A stretch of DNA of 64,000 nucleotides, from positions 24,926,154 through 24,990,153 of the forward strand of contig CM068552.1 in the NCBI GenBank assembly GCA_035048495.1, given 5' to 3'. The DNA comes from Euptelea pleiosperma. Lineage: Eukaryota; Streptophyta; Magnoliopsida; Ranunculales; Eupteleaceae. The translations under genes were made by a program, and so were the position numbers. The notes beneath the pieces are model-generated. The model saw nothing but the letters and a program-made list of their open reading frames with translations. It was not told where the DNA came from and did not search any database. Shown here one piece after another: positions 46,175 through 57,526 of the stretch. How positions within the stretch are numbered: position 1 is the stretch's first letter; each line of letters opens with the position of its first letter.

Positions 46175-47883
46175 ACGCTGAAGAAGCGAGCTCTAGACTT
46201 GGCAAAAAGTTGTCAAAGGGTAACACTAATCTAAATGATGCACACCAAGCACAGATAATCATATTCTAAGCAATGAGGATATATTTTAGGACTTATCTTG
46301 TTAGTTTTTGGGGCTAAGGTAGATTATGACAGTGGGCAGACCACTGGTTTATCTTTTAACCGGTGGACTAACTGTTTGCACTCAGAGGTTCTCACCAGGC
46401 TACACTCTTCAGAGCGAATCCTTTAGTACTAACTCTAGTCAACAACAAGGCAATCCGAAGCCTAGACAGACGTGTGGCACAATGGCTATCTTAAGTACGT
46501 CCCAAACTAACCGGATTGGTCAAGTGTTTAAGAAGAGTGTTCCCTCGGGCTAAGCAAGGGTTGGTGCGTGTTCCTAGTCCACACGCAACTAACCGCCGAA
46601 TAGTCCAAGATGCCACATCGAGCTCAGTGTACTTGAGTAGCAGGGACTTATGGGTGTGTTAGACAACATGGACCCACACTCGTGGTCTTATTTCGATTAG
46701 ATGTTAAGCGGGTTCACTTTGTGTGAATTTTTCCTCGAACACCGGGCTAATTGGCTCTACTTCTTGATTCTTTTTAATCAAATGGAGCCTTGGAATCAAA
46801 TCAGTTGGAATGATGAGGTGGGTGATGAATTCCCACCAATTTTAATTTTGGAGTTGGGTCTGCTCTCTTAGAGTTGATTGATTAACGGCCACGCCACGCA
46901 AGTTGAGTAAGTTGCTAAAAAATAAATAGACATGCGGCAATCATGCACCCAACTACGCAGTATCGCACTCAAGGCGAGCATAGAGACTTACCTCCCGTGG
47001 GCCACACCACGGGGTCACCTCCGTGGAATAGGGAGGGGTATCCTAATGGGCTTGGGCCCGACTCCACCTCTTTGAGCTTTCGCTCCTTACCCACACTAGA
47101 TCGTGTTCCTGCACTCAATGGTTACATTGGGTCTAGGGTTGTGGGATATTTATTAGAAGGTTTGACCGGCTATTAGGGTTTCACGAAACACGCATTGGTT
47201 TTAGTCGGTAATAGAGTTGTTTCCAATTATGGTTCGAAGTTGAGAATAGAAATTTCTGAATTTGGATTCGGAACTTTCTCTTTTCAAACATTCTCAGATA
47301 AGGAAACCTTCCAAATAAAGTGAAGATTTAAAATCCCGTCTATTTTGGAAATTTTCCAAAGTGAGAAAATCTTTTCAAATTTGAAGATCTCCTATTTTAG
47401 AATTTTCCAAAATTATAGAGTATCTATAAATAGACTCTCTCCAAAATTGGAATGTCCTACAAATGGAAACCCTAATTTTAAGACTCCTGTATTTCTGGGA
47501 ACTATCCAAAAATAGAAAATCTTAAAATCTATCTAAAAATAGCAAGAACTGAAAACCTTAATTTTTTTTGAATTTTTGATTTTTGATTTTTTTTGGTATT
47601 TTTCACTTAATCTAGGATTTCTAAAAAAATCCTAGAACAAGATCTAGCAGTTTATACGGAAAGCAGTAAAATTCCTAAATTATTACAAATTGCACTCGGC
47701 CTTCCGAGGCATTAAAAATAGTAATTTAAAAGACTACTAAAAATAACTAAAAACCAAAAATAAAAAGTTTCCCGAAAAGGTCGGGCTGTCCAAATTGAGC
47801 AACTTTTTGATTAGGCAACTTTCCAATTATGTCTTTACATCCTTTTTCGCACTCCCGTACACCCGAGCGGCAACAGCGCTATT
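46175..47883 (-). other. Leader and degraded PBS of element B
   Basis: This is the same block order as in C and A. The splice-donor hexamer is at 46986-46991. The PBS region (about 47863-47880, minus strand AGCGCTGTTGCCGCTCGG) keeps only the CGTTGCC-like core of the tRNA-Asp match. The LTR follows after three bases. Confidence 0.7.
46986..46991 (-). promoter_or_regulatory. Putative conserved 5' splice site in leader of B
   Basis: The minus strand reads CCCACGGGAG|GTAAGT. The upstream CCACGGGG/CCGTGGG stem is almost the same as in C. The site is about 810 bases upstream of gag. Confidence 0.45.
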
Positions 47884-48517
47884 TGAAAGTAGGGTTTTTC
47901 TGCATCGTTGGTTACGGAAACCCTAATTCCAACTCTTTTGTAATAGATCCGATTTTTATCCTGCAAGATTAAACAATTCTTTGCACAGTGGAGAGTATGT
48001 CGAATGTTGATCCGCACTCGGGGTTAGTTTGCGCAAATTAAAACATGAAATGACGGACTTTCCTCATAAATTGTTAAAAATAAAAGGATGGTGAGAATGG
48101 TGATGGGTTTAAAACATGATATTTTAGAGAGAGATTAACTCCTACAAGAATTAGATAAAGAAAGCACATAGCATAACACAATCAACTTTATTTAATGATG
48201 AATCCACTTACAACCAACTGAAAAGAAGCAACTAAACTAGACTAAAAATCACTAAAAAATCATTATTAGAGTGATAGAGAGAAAGAGAAATAAGAGAGAG
48301 AAAGTAAGATCTAGAGAGAGAATAAATCTAGAGAGAGAGAGAAAGAACTAGAGAGAGAAATTAGAGTGAGAAGTTTTTAGAGAGAGAAAAGATAAGAAAT
48401 AGAGAGAAAATGAAGAATAGAGGAAGGAGAAAGGAGAGAATGTCACCTCGATGACTTACCTTGAACGAATCGGCCAGAGATCAGCCATGTGTTGGCTAGA
48501 TATTAAGCTCGGGTAGT

Positions 48518-51109
48518 GAAAGTAAAGTTTTTCAGTTGTTGAGAGAACGACCCTAATTTCAACAAATTTGTAATTATCCGAGACTTTTAACCTGTAAAAT
48601 GGGCAATTTTGCACAGTGGCTCGTGTCGGATGTCGATCCGCACTCGGGGTTAGTTAGCACGCGTAAAGAACATAAAATGATGGACTTTTTGCTTGGAATT
48701 GATGGGGTGAGAATGATGGAGTGATTGAAAATATCTTTTGGTGATTTGTAGAGAGAGAAAATTACTCATAACCAATAAAGAACCATAAAAGCAAAATAAG
48801 AAATGCGAAATATCAACTTTATTAATTATCAACGAGTGATTACAAAATAAATTCAACTAAATTCAACTGAAGAAATTGACTTAGAAAGCCATCAAAAATT
48901 AGCCTAGAAGGGAAATTACTATGGTAGAGAGAGAAAGTAGAGAGAGATAAGAGACTTTTAGAGAGAGAAAAGGGATGAACACTCACCATTGGTTCGGTTG
49001 CAGTCCGACAAGGAGGGGAAGCGTAAATGGGGTGGTAATGGTGCTGGCTTGTTACGTTTCGGCCGGAGTTGCTCTTAGAGAAGAGAACACGGACCCCCAA
49101 AGCGAGATGGCAGTGGTAGGTAACCGTCTGTCACCTGCTATGAAGACCAGCAGACCTTGGAAGATGCATCCACGATCGGGGATGGTGGTGATTCGATGGA
49201 GGAGGTGGTCCAATGGGAGGAGCCCATTGCAGACCTGCAACTTGAGTGATTGCAGGTCAGTTTTTAATGGTGAGGAGGGTGGTTCAGCCACCTGCACGTC
49301 AAGGGCAGCAAGGAGATCATGGGAGGGACGTTGCTGGAGGTGATGATCGGGGTGGAGAGGAACAGCAGGTAAGCGTTCCTCTTCTCCTCTTCTTCTTCTT
49401 CTTCTTATCTTCCCTTTTTTTCTTTTTTTTTTTGTCTTTTTCTAGTTTCTCTTCAAGAAATGGTGAAGGAGATGAAGAGCTTAAGGTTGAGGGCTTAGAC
49501 AGCAAGAAAGAGAATGACTTGTGTTGTGGTGTTGCAGACCTGTCGGAGTTGTAGGTCAGCCCGGAGAAGATAAAAGACGGTGATGGTGAGGAAAAAAGGA
49601 GCAGAAATGATCTTGGGTGGCCAAGGCGTTGCCGTTTCGGACGGTGATGAGCAAGGAAGTCCGGCAGGCACTGTTTCAGACCTGCACCTCGAAGTTGCAG
49701 GTCGTGGAGGGAGTGCTGGGCGGTGTGAAGATGAAACGGTGGTGGTTGGAGAGTTTTCTCCAAGAGAGAAACGTGGAAATCGTGAGAGGAGGCAGCAGGG
49801 GCGTACGGTGGTTGTAAACGGAGGTGGCAGCGCAGGGGATGGGGCAGCAGGCGGTGCTGGTGGTGTTGTTGTTACCGGCCAGAGTTGCAGGCTGCAACTC
49901 CAGTAAAAAGAAAATGAAGAAGATGATGATGAAGAACAAGAAGAAGAAGAAGAGGAGGAAAGAAGGAGAGGAAGAAGGGAAAACGTGGGGAAGGGTAAAG
50001 GGGAAGGATTGGAAGAGATTGGAGGGGGATTAGGGTTCGAACGAACCCCTCTCATTCTCCGTTTAAAGCTCACTATTTCCTTTAATGGAAATAGGGTATT
50101 TTTCAAAAATAAAAAATAAGAAAAAAATAATTTTTTTTTTAAGTAAAACTCTACTTTTCTTTGGGGAATTTCCCCATCTAGTGGACCCCCCATTTTTTAA
50201 AATTTAATTAAAATTATTTTGAAATTCACGGGGTCCACTAAATGGTCGGACAACGGGTCGATGATGATGGTCCCGGCTACTGGCCCACATGGATTGATGA
50301 TGTCCATCGTCTCACAAGATGATATGACAGACAATCTGATGGCGATCGGATGGATGTCGACTTGATTGGGACCCAGATTGGTAGATCGACGGATCTAGAG
50401 AGATCCAACGGTCCGATGGAAGATCCAACGGTCCGATTGAAGATCCAACGGTCAAAAAGCTAAGGGAGATGAGACAGAGCCAATGGGCAGGAGTTCTGGG
50501 GTTAGGTCAGTAGATTCGAGGACCGAGAGATGAAGAGAGAGAATAAGGAGAGATGAGAGAGAAAATATCAAAAAATGGAGATAAAAGTATTGGCAGAGGG
50601 TCTGGAACCCTGGTCTTCACTGTGACCATCCTCACGCTTCTCCAGTAGAGTAGACTATCCTTCATTGCTGACTCATGTGGCTTTAAACGCTTTGGTCCGT
50701 CTCTTGGTCATTGACTCTCCTACTCTCTTCGTTCTTTGGGCTGACTTTTTGGTCCTCTTATTCAGCCCATATTTGGCCCATATCTTCTAGTCATAGCATG
50801 TGGGCTTTTAAGCTTTGATAATGGGCTTTCCTGATCGATGTGGGCTCGCAAGTCTCGAGAATTGTCCCATCGGGGTTTCCTACGACAGAAGAATCGCGTA
50901 ATGAGACTTTATCAGAACGACTCAATGTCTAGACTTTCAAAAATGTGTTTAATGCATGCAAATATATCATTTCGTCCAGAAAAGTGTGTTCTACGCAACA
51001 AAAGAGACTCTTACGTAGAAAAGTAGATAAATAGAGCATTTTAACGTAGGAAAATGTGAAAACGCTTAGAAGATAACAGTGGAAAATATGCACTTTTAAG
51101 CGAATATCA
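48518..51109 (-). repeat. Solo Athila-like LTR with TSD GGTAG
   Basis: It runs from TGAAAGTAAAGTTTTTCAG to GCGAATATCA, flanked by GGTAG at 48513-48517 and 51110-51114. It belongs to the same subfamily as 14467, 24744 and 30753. It contains degraded copies of both palindromes (49878-49903 and 50071-50096) and three GATCCAACGGTC motifs (about 50402-50452). Overlapping ORFs on both strands (49052-50193) are not conserved in the sister LTRs. Confidence 0.93.
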
Positions 51110-51989
51110 GGTAGTGTCCATGAGGAGCATGGACCCACGGGTTAGAGCAAGTGATGCTCAAAGAGTTGCTATCGTGAGGCTCCTTGCTAGTTCGGCTAGC
51201 AAGGAAGGTGATGGATAGCACAGAGGTGGAGAGAGCATTCAATGTTTATGTACTGGTGGGCGTTCCATTGATGCATGTGAGAAGATGACGAACCAGGAGG
51301 TAGGGGCGGTGATTGCAGCCCGTGAAGGAGAAGATGATGGGCGGTGTGGTGTGCACAAATTGGTGGGTACCACACTGTGGATCCTTGCTGGTGTTGGGAT
51401 TGAAGAAGATGGAGGAAAGAGTGAGCACGTGCAGGTGGAAGGAGAAGGGGCTGAGAGAAGAGGAGGTGGTGGATGCATAGGCGGTGTGAAGGGGGGACCA
51501 GTCCGATAATGGAGATTCTCTTTTTTTTTTTTTTTTGAAACAAGGTGAGTAATCATCATTTTTCAGCAAGGCATTCTTGCTGGTTGAAAGAGGACTCAAG
51601 ATAAGGGATAGAAGAGAGGTAGACGTGGGGGAGAAAAGGTGCTGACGATCCAGCAACGGGGCAGAGAAGACGGAGGTGCTGTTGCAACTCCAGTCAAAGA
51701 TGGGTGGAAAGTTTGCAGCACGCAGCAGCAAGGAGGAGCGGAAGAAGAAGTGAAGAAAGTGAAGAGAAAGAAGAAGAAGAAAAGTAGGGGAAGAAGAAGA
51801 AGGGGGAAGGAGATCCTCACAGAGTTCGCCGGCATTAATGGAGTTTGCCGGCGATTCTATTTTTTTTTTTTTTTAAATTCAAAACCGATAACGGCCTGAG
51901 TTGGTGGTGAGATGAGGAAGATAAAAAAAAGAAGAATAAGAAGGGAAGGAGTAGGGAGCAGCAGCAAAGTTCTACTCGTATGTAGAGTT

Positions 51990-52018
51990 GGCCGGAGTTG
52001 CAGCCTGCAACTCCGGTC
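51990..52018. promoter_or_regulatory. CCGGAGTTGCAG palindrome in LTR B
   Basis: The perfect arms GCCGGAGTTGCAG and CTGCAACTCCGG(T) meet around CC. The neighbouring sequence differs from the other LTRs, which makes the conservation of this block stand out. Confidence 0.6.
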
Positions 52019-53324
52019 GGTGAAAAAGAAGAGGAAGACAAATGAAAGAAGAAGAAGAAGAAGAAAGAGGAGGAGGATCCGAACTCACCGGTGATGCAGG
52101 TTGGATTCGCCGGAGATGGCAGCTCGTTAGGGGGAGGCGTGGTGGCTGAGAAGAGAGAGCCCGAAAGATGAAGAAGGAGGTCCCCTTGGGGTTCAACGGC
52201 TGGCCTTTTTAGTTGTTTTCCAAAACGTTAAGGAACCTCTTTTTTGGTAGGTTTCTAAAAAACGTGGAAGGAATCCCTTCCATATTTGAAGCCATTCCAT
52301 TCATGCATTTGGCAAGAATGTGGGTCCCATTTCCAAGCTAAAATGTATCCCCTAGAAAGAAAAACTTCCTATTTTAAATTATCCATCATTTTTCAAAACC
52401 ATCCAATTGACTTTTCTTCTCAAACCCAATTGAAATCTGGACCGTCCAATTTTGTGGTCCTCTAATGGACACAACGCTCATGCACATAATAATGCCCCTT
52501 CTCAAGAGTAACTATTCATCTTATAGATTGCATGGCGATCTTATAGATACTGGGTAAGATGATGAGGATAGGTGATAGGATGGATTATCGATGGATGACC
52601 AGTCAGATTATTGGATAGTGGAGATCGATTAGATCATCAGACGGTGGAGATTGGCCAAGGTAGGCCATAGGATAGAGTGATCGCGGGAAGAGAAAAGATC
52701 AGATGATTGATCGATATTGAGAGTAGAGAGAGAGAGAATGATGATTTTAGAAAGAGGAGAGAGAAAATATTACAAAATAAAGAGAAAATGCTAGCGGAGG
52801 GTTTTGAACCCTAGTATTTGACTTGGTCTTCTGCATGTTTCACCAACTGAGCAATTCTATGACTTGTGTTAGTTGGTCAAGCTCTAATGCCTTTATCCTC
52901 TTCTCTCGGGGTTCGATTCTTCCTCTCTCTCTTGGTTTTCTCTTAGGCTCTTTCGCCTCTCTGGCTTTTCCCGCTCTTGGTTTGCATCTTCTTATCCTCG
53001 GCCTGCTGGCTCTTGAGCTTTGATTGTAGGTTATAGAGGTTGATTATGGGCTCGCATTCCATCAAAGTTGTCAAATAATGTTCCTGCGATAAAAAAAAAA
53101 TCGCCTAATGAGAATTTCTACAAAACTACTTCGCATGTAGGTCAAATAAATGCGTATGAATGCATGCGAATATACCATTTTGACCAGAAAAATATATTTT
53201 ACGCAATGAAAGAAACTCTTACGTAAAAAACTGAGTAAATATAATAATTTTACATAGGAGAGTGTGACAACGCTAAAAGGATAATTGCTTAAAATAAGCA
53301 CTTTTGAGCAAATATCACACACTC

Positions 53325-53607
53325 TTAGATGGACCTACAAACCAAAAATTAATCTAATTGTTAATTTTTAAGCGTAGGATTTAAAATCTTGGAACACGGA
53401 ACTCACCATCATAGGTTGTTAAGCACAGTAATGTCCCTCATCAACGATGACGAGGGACCACAATATGAGCCACGTGGCACACTCTTAGAGGTCACTAACC
53501 GTACGGATGTTGGACCCATCATTAAGCAGAGCTATATCCCATATATCAGCCTGATAAGTATTTCAAACCATTGGATCTTTTGATATTCCCTTTTAATTAC
53601 CACGTTA
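53325..53607. repeat. Right copy of the duplicated flank
   Basis: This is the partner of 28531-28808, ending with CGTTA (53603-53607), the presumed left TSD of the Copia LTR. It begins directly after element B's LTR and the bases CACACTC. Confidence 0.8.
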
Positions 53608-55141
53608 TGTCCTAGAGGGGGTGAATAGGACAATTTTTAATTTCTCTGCGGATTCTATATAGATTAAAAATTAATGATCACACAAGGCGGAAAAAGATCA
53701 AACAATCAAGATACCAATCATCCACAGAACATAGATATGGGAAAATCTGATATAAAATATGCAAACATTCACAATCACATGAGACTCAGATTTATAGTGG
53801 TCCAGTGACTCCGTACCTACGTACACTGTCCAATACTCAACACAAGTAATATTATATAATCTCAATCATGCATTACAACATATTCAATTGAAATAAATAA
53901 TCAACTAACTAAGATATCACTTAGTTTTAATCTAACGAGAATCACTTCTTGTTCGCCTAAAGAATTAGCCTAGGCCAGTAGTTTATTTAGAGAAATACTT
54001 TTCTCATGGATCAACAATCCTCAACTCAGTTAGATGAGTCCTCACACATCCACCAATCACAAATATTCAGTGTTCATAAACTTTGAATTTTATTAAAATA
54101 GATTTGATCATAGAGACACTTACATTTAGATAAATACGATCAAATGGAGAATTCTTTGGAGAAGAATTCGCCTAAGAGACACTCTGCCAAGAGTAATCCT
54201 CTTCTTGAAAGAAGATACTTGTAGAAAAATAATAGATAATAGTCTCCTGCCTTCACAAGGAATACACAATCCTCTTCTTGAGAGAAGATACTTACAGAAA
54301 AATAATAGCTAATAGTTTCTTCAAATACTTAGAGCATTCACAAGGAATACACAGCTTTGCTCTAGTGAAGCTCTCACAAATTCTAAATCTCTAGACTCAA
54401 AGAATGATAATCAAAAGATGGGAGCTTAGAGATCTCTTGATTGGGTTAATTCTTATGAAGGGAGAAGGCTTTAATTTATAAGCCGGCCTCCACTCAATAG
54501 AAATGATCCAAAAATAGTCGTTTGAAGGGCCAAAGTTCGCCTAAACTCGCAGAAAAGATTGAGTCAAAATGAGATCCGGAAAGGGGGGGTTTACTGGACT
54601 TCGGTCGATCGGACCTTTTAGTCGCTCGCCCACTCATATCAGAAACTGAAAGATCCGGTATAGAGAGGTTTGGTTGCCCACACCTTTTGACCGGTCATAG
54701 TCAAAAGACTCCGGTCGGCCGCTCAAAATGGTCGGTTGGCCAACCCTCTTAGACCTTCTCCGAACAATACTCATTTAAGTATTTGTTCACCCAAACGATA
54801 TCAAACTAGCAAATAATCATCTAGGGTAAATTTAAATCCGTTATCATACGCGTGGTTTAGATGTACGCAAATATCCGTAACACGAGATTCTTGATAGTTG
54901 AACATTTGTAGAGTGAGAACGTGCTTTCGATCTTTTGCTTTAAATCTTCATGGTTTTAACTTTGACTCTGTCTTTAGTGCGGCTTGAATTATTTGGTTGT
55001 TGTTCTTCATCTTTAAGTTTCTTTGAGTTTGATGAAGTCCACTTGATCTTCAATGCTCCAGTCTTCAACAAACTTGTAACTTAACAATATTATTTTACAT
55101 AAGAGCTAAAAGTTCTTGGGATTGACAATCAAGACTTTTCA
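53608..55141 (-). repeat. Copia-type LTR (1,534 bp)
   Basis: On the plus strand it begins TGTCCTAGAGGGGGTGAATA and ends GACTTTTCA, directly beside ATCTCCCCCTTT, the complement of an AAAGGGGGAGAT polypurine tract. This is the 3' LTR of a minus-strand Copia element, in the style of Tork/SIRE-like LTRs with the CTATTCACCCCCTCTAGG end. The assignment is from LTR wording and PPT; no Copia protein is in the window. Confidence 0.72.
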
Positions 55142-55471
55142 ATCTCCCCCTTTGTCAATGCTAGGACAAAAAAAAATAACTACCCAATTAATCAAAAACT
55201 CTCCCTAAATTCAAACATTACCCAATAATTGAATGATCAATAGGAAATCAAGGGAGTAGCACAGAATCTTTCGAATATTGCCAAAACTCATGTAACTTAT
55301 TGCTACAACAATATCAACTTGACAAAATAATCTTAGACAAACTACTCATTAGTATATTAGTCCAATAATACCAAAAACATCTTCTCAGTATATTAGCCTA
55401 ATAATCCCAAAAAAATAGCAAGAAATAAGATTTATGACAAGTTTGATCATTTGAACCAATAGGTAACAATA
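55142..55471 (-). other. Copia internal sequence next to the PPT (part 1)
   Basis: It starts with the PPT complement ATCTCCCCCTTTGTCAATGC and continues as AT-rich, non-coding DNA until the solo LTR's target GCAAC (55472-55476). It resumes at 57193. Confidence 0.6.
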
Positions 55472-55476
55472 GCAAC

Positions 55477-57192
55477 TGAAACAAGGTTTTTTCGATCGTT
55501 GGACGAAAACCCTTGGCTCAATACATTTTTAATGATCCAGTTCACTTAAAAATTTACAAAAATACAAACTTGTACAGTGCAATGTCGGACGTCGAATCCG
55601 TACCCGGGTTAGAGAAGTAACATTAAAGAAAGCAAGCAAGGAAATGGTGGAGAGATGAGAATGGTGAAAATTATTTTTAAAATATTTTTTTATAGGAGGG
55701 GAATTACCTACAACATTAATAAAAGAAAATAAATATGTAATAATAGAAAATAAAATGTCAAAGTAAACTTAATTTATAAAAAAAAACTATTACTTACAAT
55801 GCTTAAATTAAAAATATTTAAATAAATAAAGCAAATAAAAACTTAACAAGAAAGCAATAAAAGAAGAGATTAGATAGAGAAAGTGATAGAGAAGGAGAAG
55901 AGGAGAGCAAATCATTGTTCTTGGACCTGTATTGAGAAGAAGATGATGGAGCCGTTCGATGGAGAAGGGAAGGCAGAGACGCCGATTTTTTTTTTTATTT
56001 TACCTTTTTTTTCTTTTGTGTCAGGGGAGAAAGTAAGAAAGATATGGGAATTAGAGGGGGGCCTCTTTTAAAAAATGTTCTCCCTATTTATAATAGGAAC
56101 CGTGGGTTTCTATATGAGAAACCCACGGTTTCAAGTTTTTAGAAATTCCAATATTCTTATTTTTTAAAAACAAAACTTGCCCTTTTTGAAGAATCCCATG
56201 AAATCCCCTTTAATGCCACCTCATCCAAGAAATCTTTCATAAGTTTTGAAAATAAAATAAAAACTTTTGATTTTCAAAACTTTCCAAAACTCGATTTGCC
56301 ATTTTCTTTAAATAACATTTCCATTTTCGTAAAAACAAATCAATCTTTAAATTGGGCCATCCATCTCTGTAGGGGTCATGATCACATAGGTCAAGTCGTG
56401 ACCATAGGATCTAGAAAAAGAAAAAGATGACCATCGAATTTTGAGATGGGTGATGATAGGATGGATGATCTACTGGCGATCAGACGATAGACTAGCGTGG
56501 CGATGCGATGGATCATCGACAGTGGAGGTCGGCCAAAGTAGGCCATAGGATCGAGTGATCGCGGAAAGAGAGATTGTGAAAGGAGATGATCGAGTGGTTG
56601 AGATTTTAGGGTAAAGAGAGAATGAGGATATAGAGAAATGAGAGAAAATATTACAAAAAAGAGAAAATGCTAGTAGAGGGTCTTGAACCCTGGTCTTTGA
56701 CTTGGTCTTCTACAAGCTTTTCCAACTAAGCAAGCATTTGTCTTATGTTAGTTGATTAAACTTTAATCTTCTTAGTCTCTTCTCGGGGCGCTTGGCTCTC
56801 CTTCTCTTTTGATCTTCTCTCAGGCTTTTCCGATTCTCTAGCTCTCCCAGCATTTGGCATGTATCTTCTTATCCTCAGCCTGTTGGCTCTTGAGCTTGGG
56901 TCCTAGACTCTGGCAGTCAGTTGTGGGCTCGCAATCTATTAGAATCATCCGATTTTGTTTCTTATGATAGAAAAAGCACGTAATGAGACTTAATCAAAAT
57001 GGCTTAATATCTAGACTTCCAAGAATGTATTTAATTCATGCAAATAGCATATTTTGTCCAGAAAAGTGTGTTATACGCAATGGAATAAACTCTTACGTAA
57101 AAAAAATGGATAAATAATATAGTTTTACGTAGAAGAGTGTAATAACGCTAAAAAGATAATTGCTTAAAATAAGTACTTTTGAGCGAATATCA
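55477..57192 (-). repeat. Solo Athila-like LTR with TSD GCAAC
   Basis: It runs from TGAAACAAGGTTTTTTCG to GCGAATATCA, flanked by GCAAC at 55472-55476 and 57193-57197. At 1,716 bp it is closest to the short-LTR subfamily; its inner third resembles the right part of LTR B (for example the GGATGATC...GATCAGACGATAG stretch). The last 490 bases recur at 63197-63682. Confidence 0.92.
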
Positions 57193-57526
57193 GCAACAAT
57201 ACTAGTAAATATCACAAAAATCATATAATTGATTTCTCCCCCTTTTTGTCATACATTGATAAAGGGAAGAACTCCAACCTGTGAAGATAACGAGTATTAT
57301 AATAAGGCAATTTATCAAAAAAATAACCCAACACAAAAATATAGCAAACAACCATACCATCCAAGTAAATAAAAATGGTCATCAGAATACCAAAATATCT
57401 CTAGGTCACAAGTATTGACCATCAAGGCTCACAAACTAACAAAGTATTAAATAAAACAGACCAATAGTATCAAATAATACATCTCGAAAAAAATCTACTG
57501 ATCTATAGAGCGCACGTGCTTTACTT
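57193..57526 (-). other. Copia internal sequence (part 2) with a second PPT-like motif
   Basis: Non-coding. It contains TTTCTCCCCCTTTTTGTCA at about 57233-57251, a second tract resembling the PPT at 55142. Copied at 63683-64000. The right end TTACT (57522-57526) is the target site of the next LTR. Confidence 0.55.

Larger units (their letters stand above)
28904..53317 (-). mobile_element. Athila-like element B, 3'-truncated and interrupted three times
   Basis: On the minus strand the element reads: 5' LTR (47884-53317, split by a solo LTR), leader, gag-protease (43274-46174), RT (33605-34916), RNase H/integrase (29213-30752) and part of the 3' non-coding region, stopping at 28904. The 3' LTR is missing. 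Insertions are a solo LTR at 30753-33604 (TSD ACCAC), element A at 34917-43268 (TSD GGTAG) and a solo LTR at 48518-51109 (TSD GGTAG). Many stops and frameshifts show B is older than its passengers. Removing the insertions leaves about 11.6 kb. Confidence 0.85.
47884..53317 (-). repeat. 5' LTR of element B, split by a solo LTR
   Basis: It starts TGAAAGTAGGGTTTTTCTGC next to the PBS and ends GAGCAAATATCA at 53317. Removing 48518-51114 leaves about 2,840 bases, close to the 2,852-bp solo LTR elsewhere. It carries the CCGGAGTTGCAG palindrome at 51990-52018. The flank after 53317 begins CACAC; no matching left TSD exists because B's 3' end is deleted. ORFs in the GA- or TC-rich middle are rejected. 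Confidence 0.82.

Noticed and set aside
49052..50193. Several ORFs of 100-230 codons on both strands
   Set aside because: They are within the solo LTR at 48518-51109; frames are not conserved in the equivalent parts of 24744-27122 or 30753-33604.
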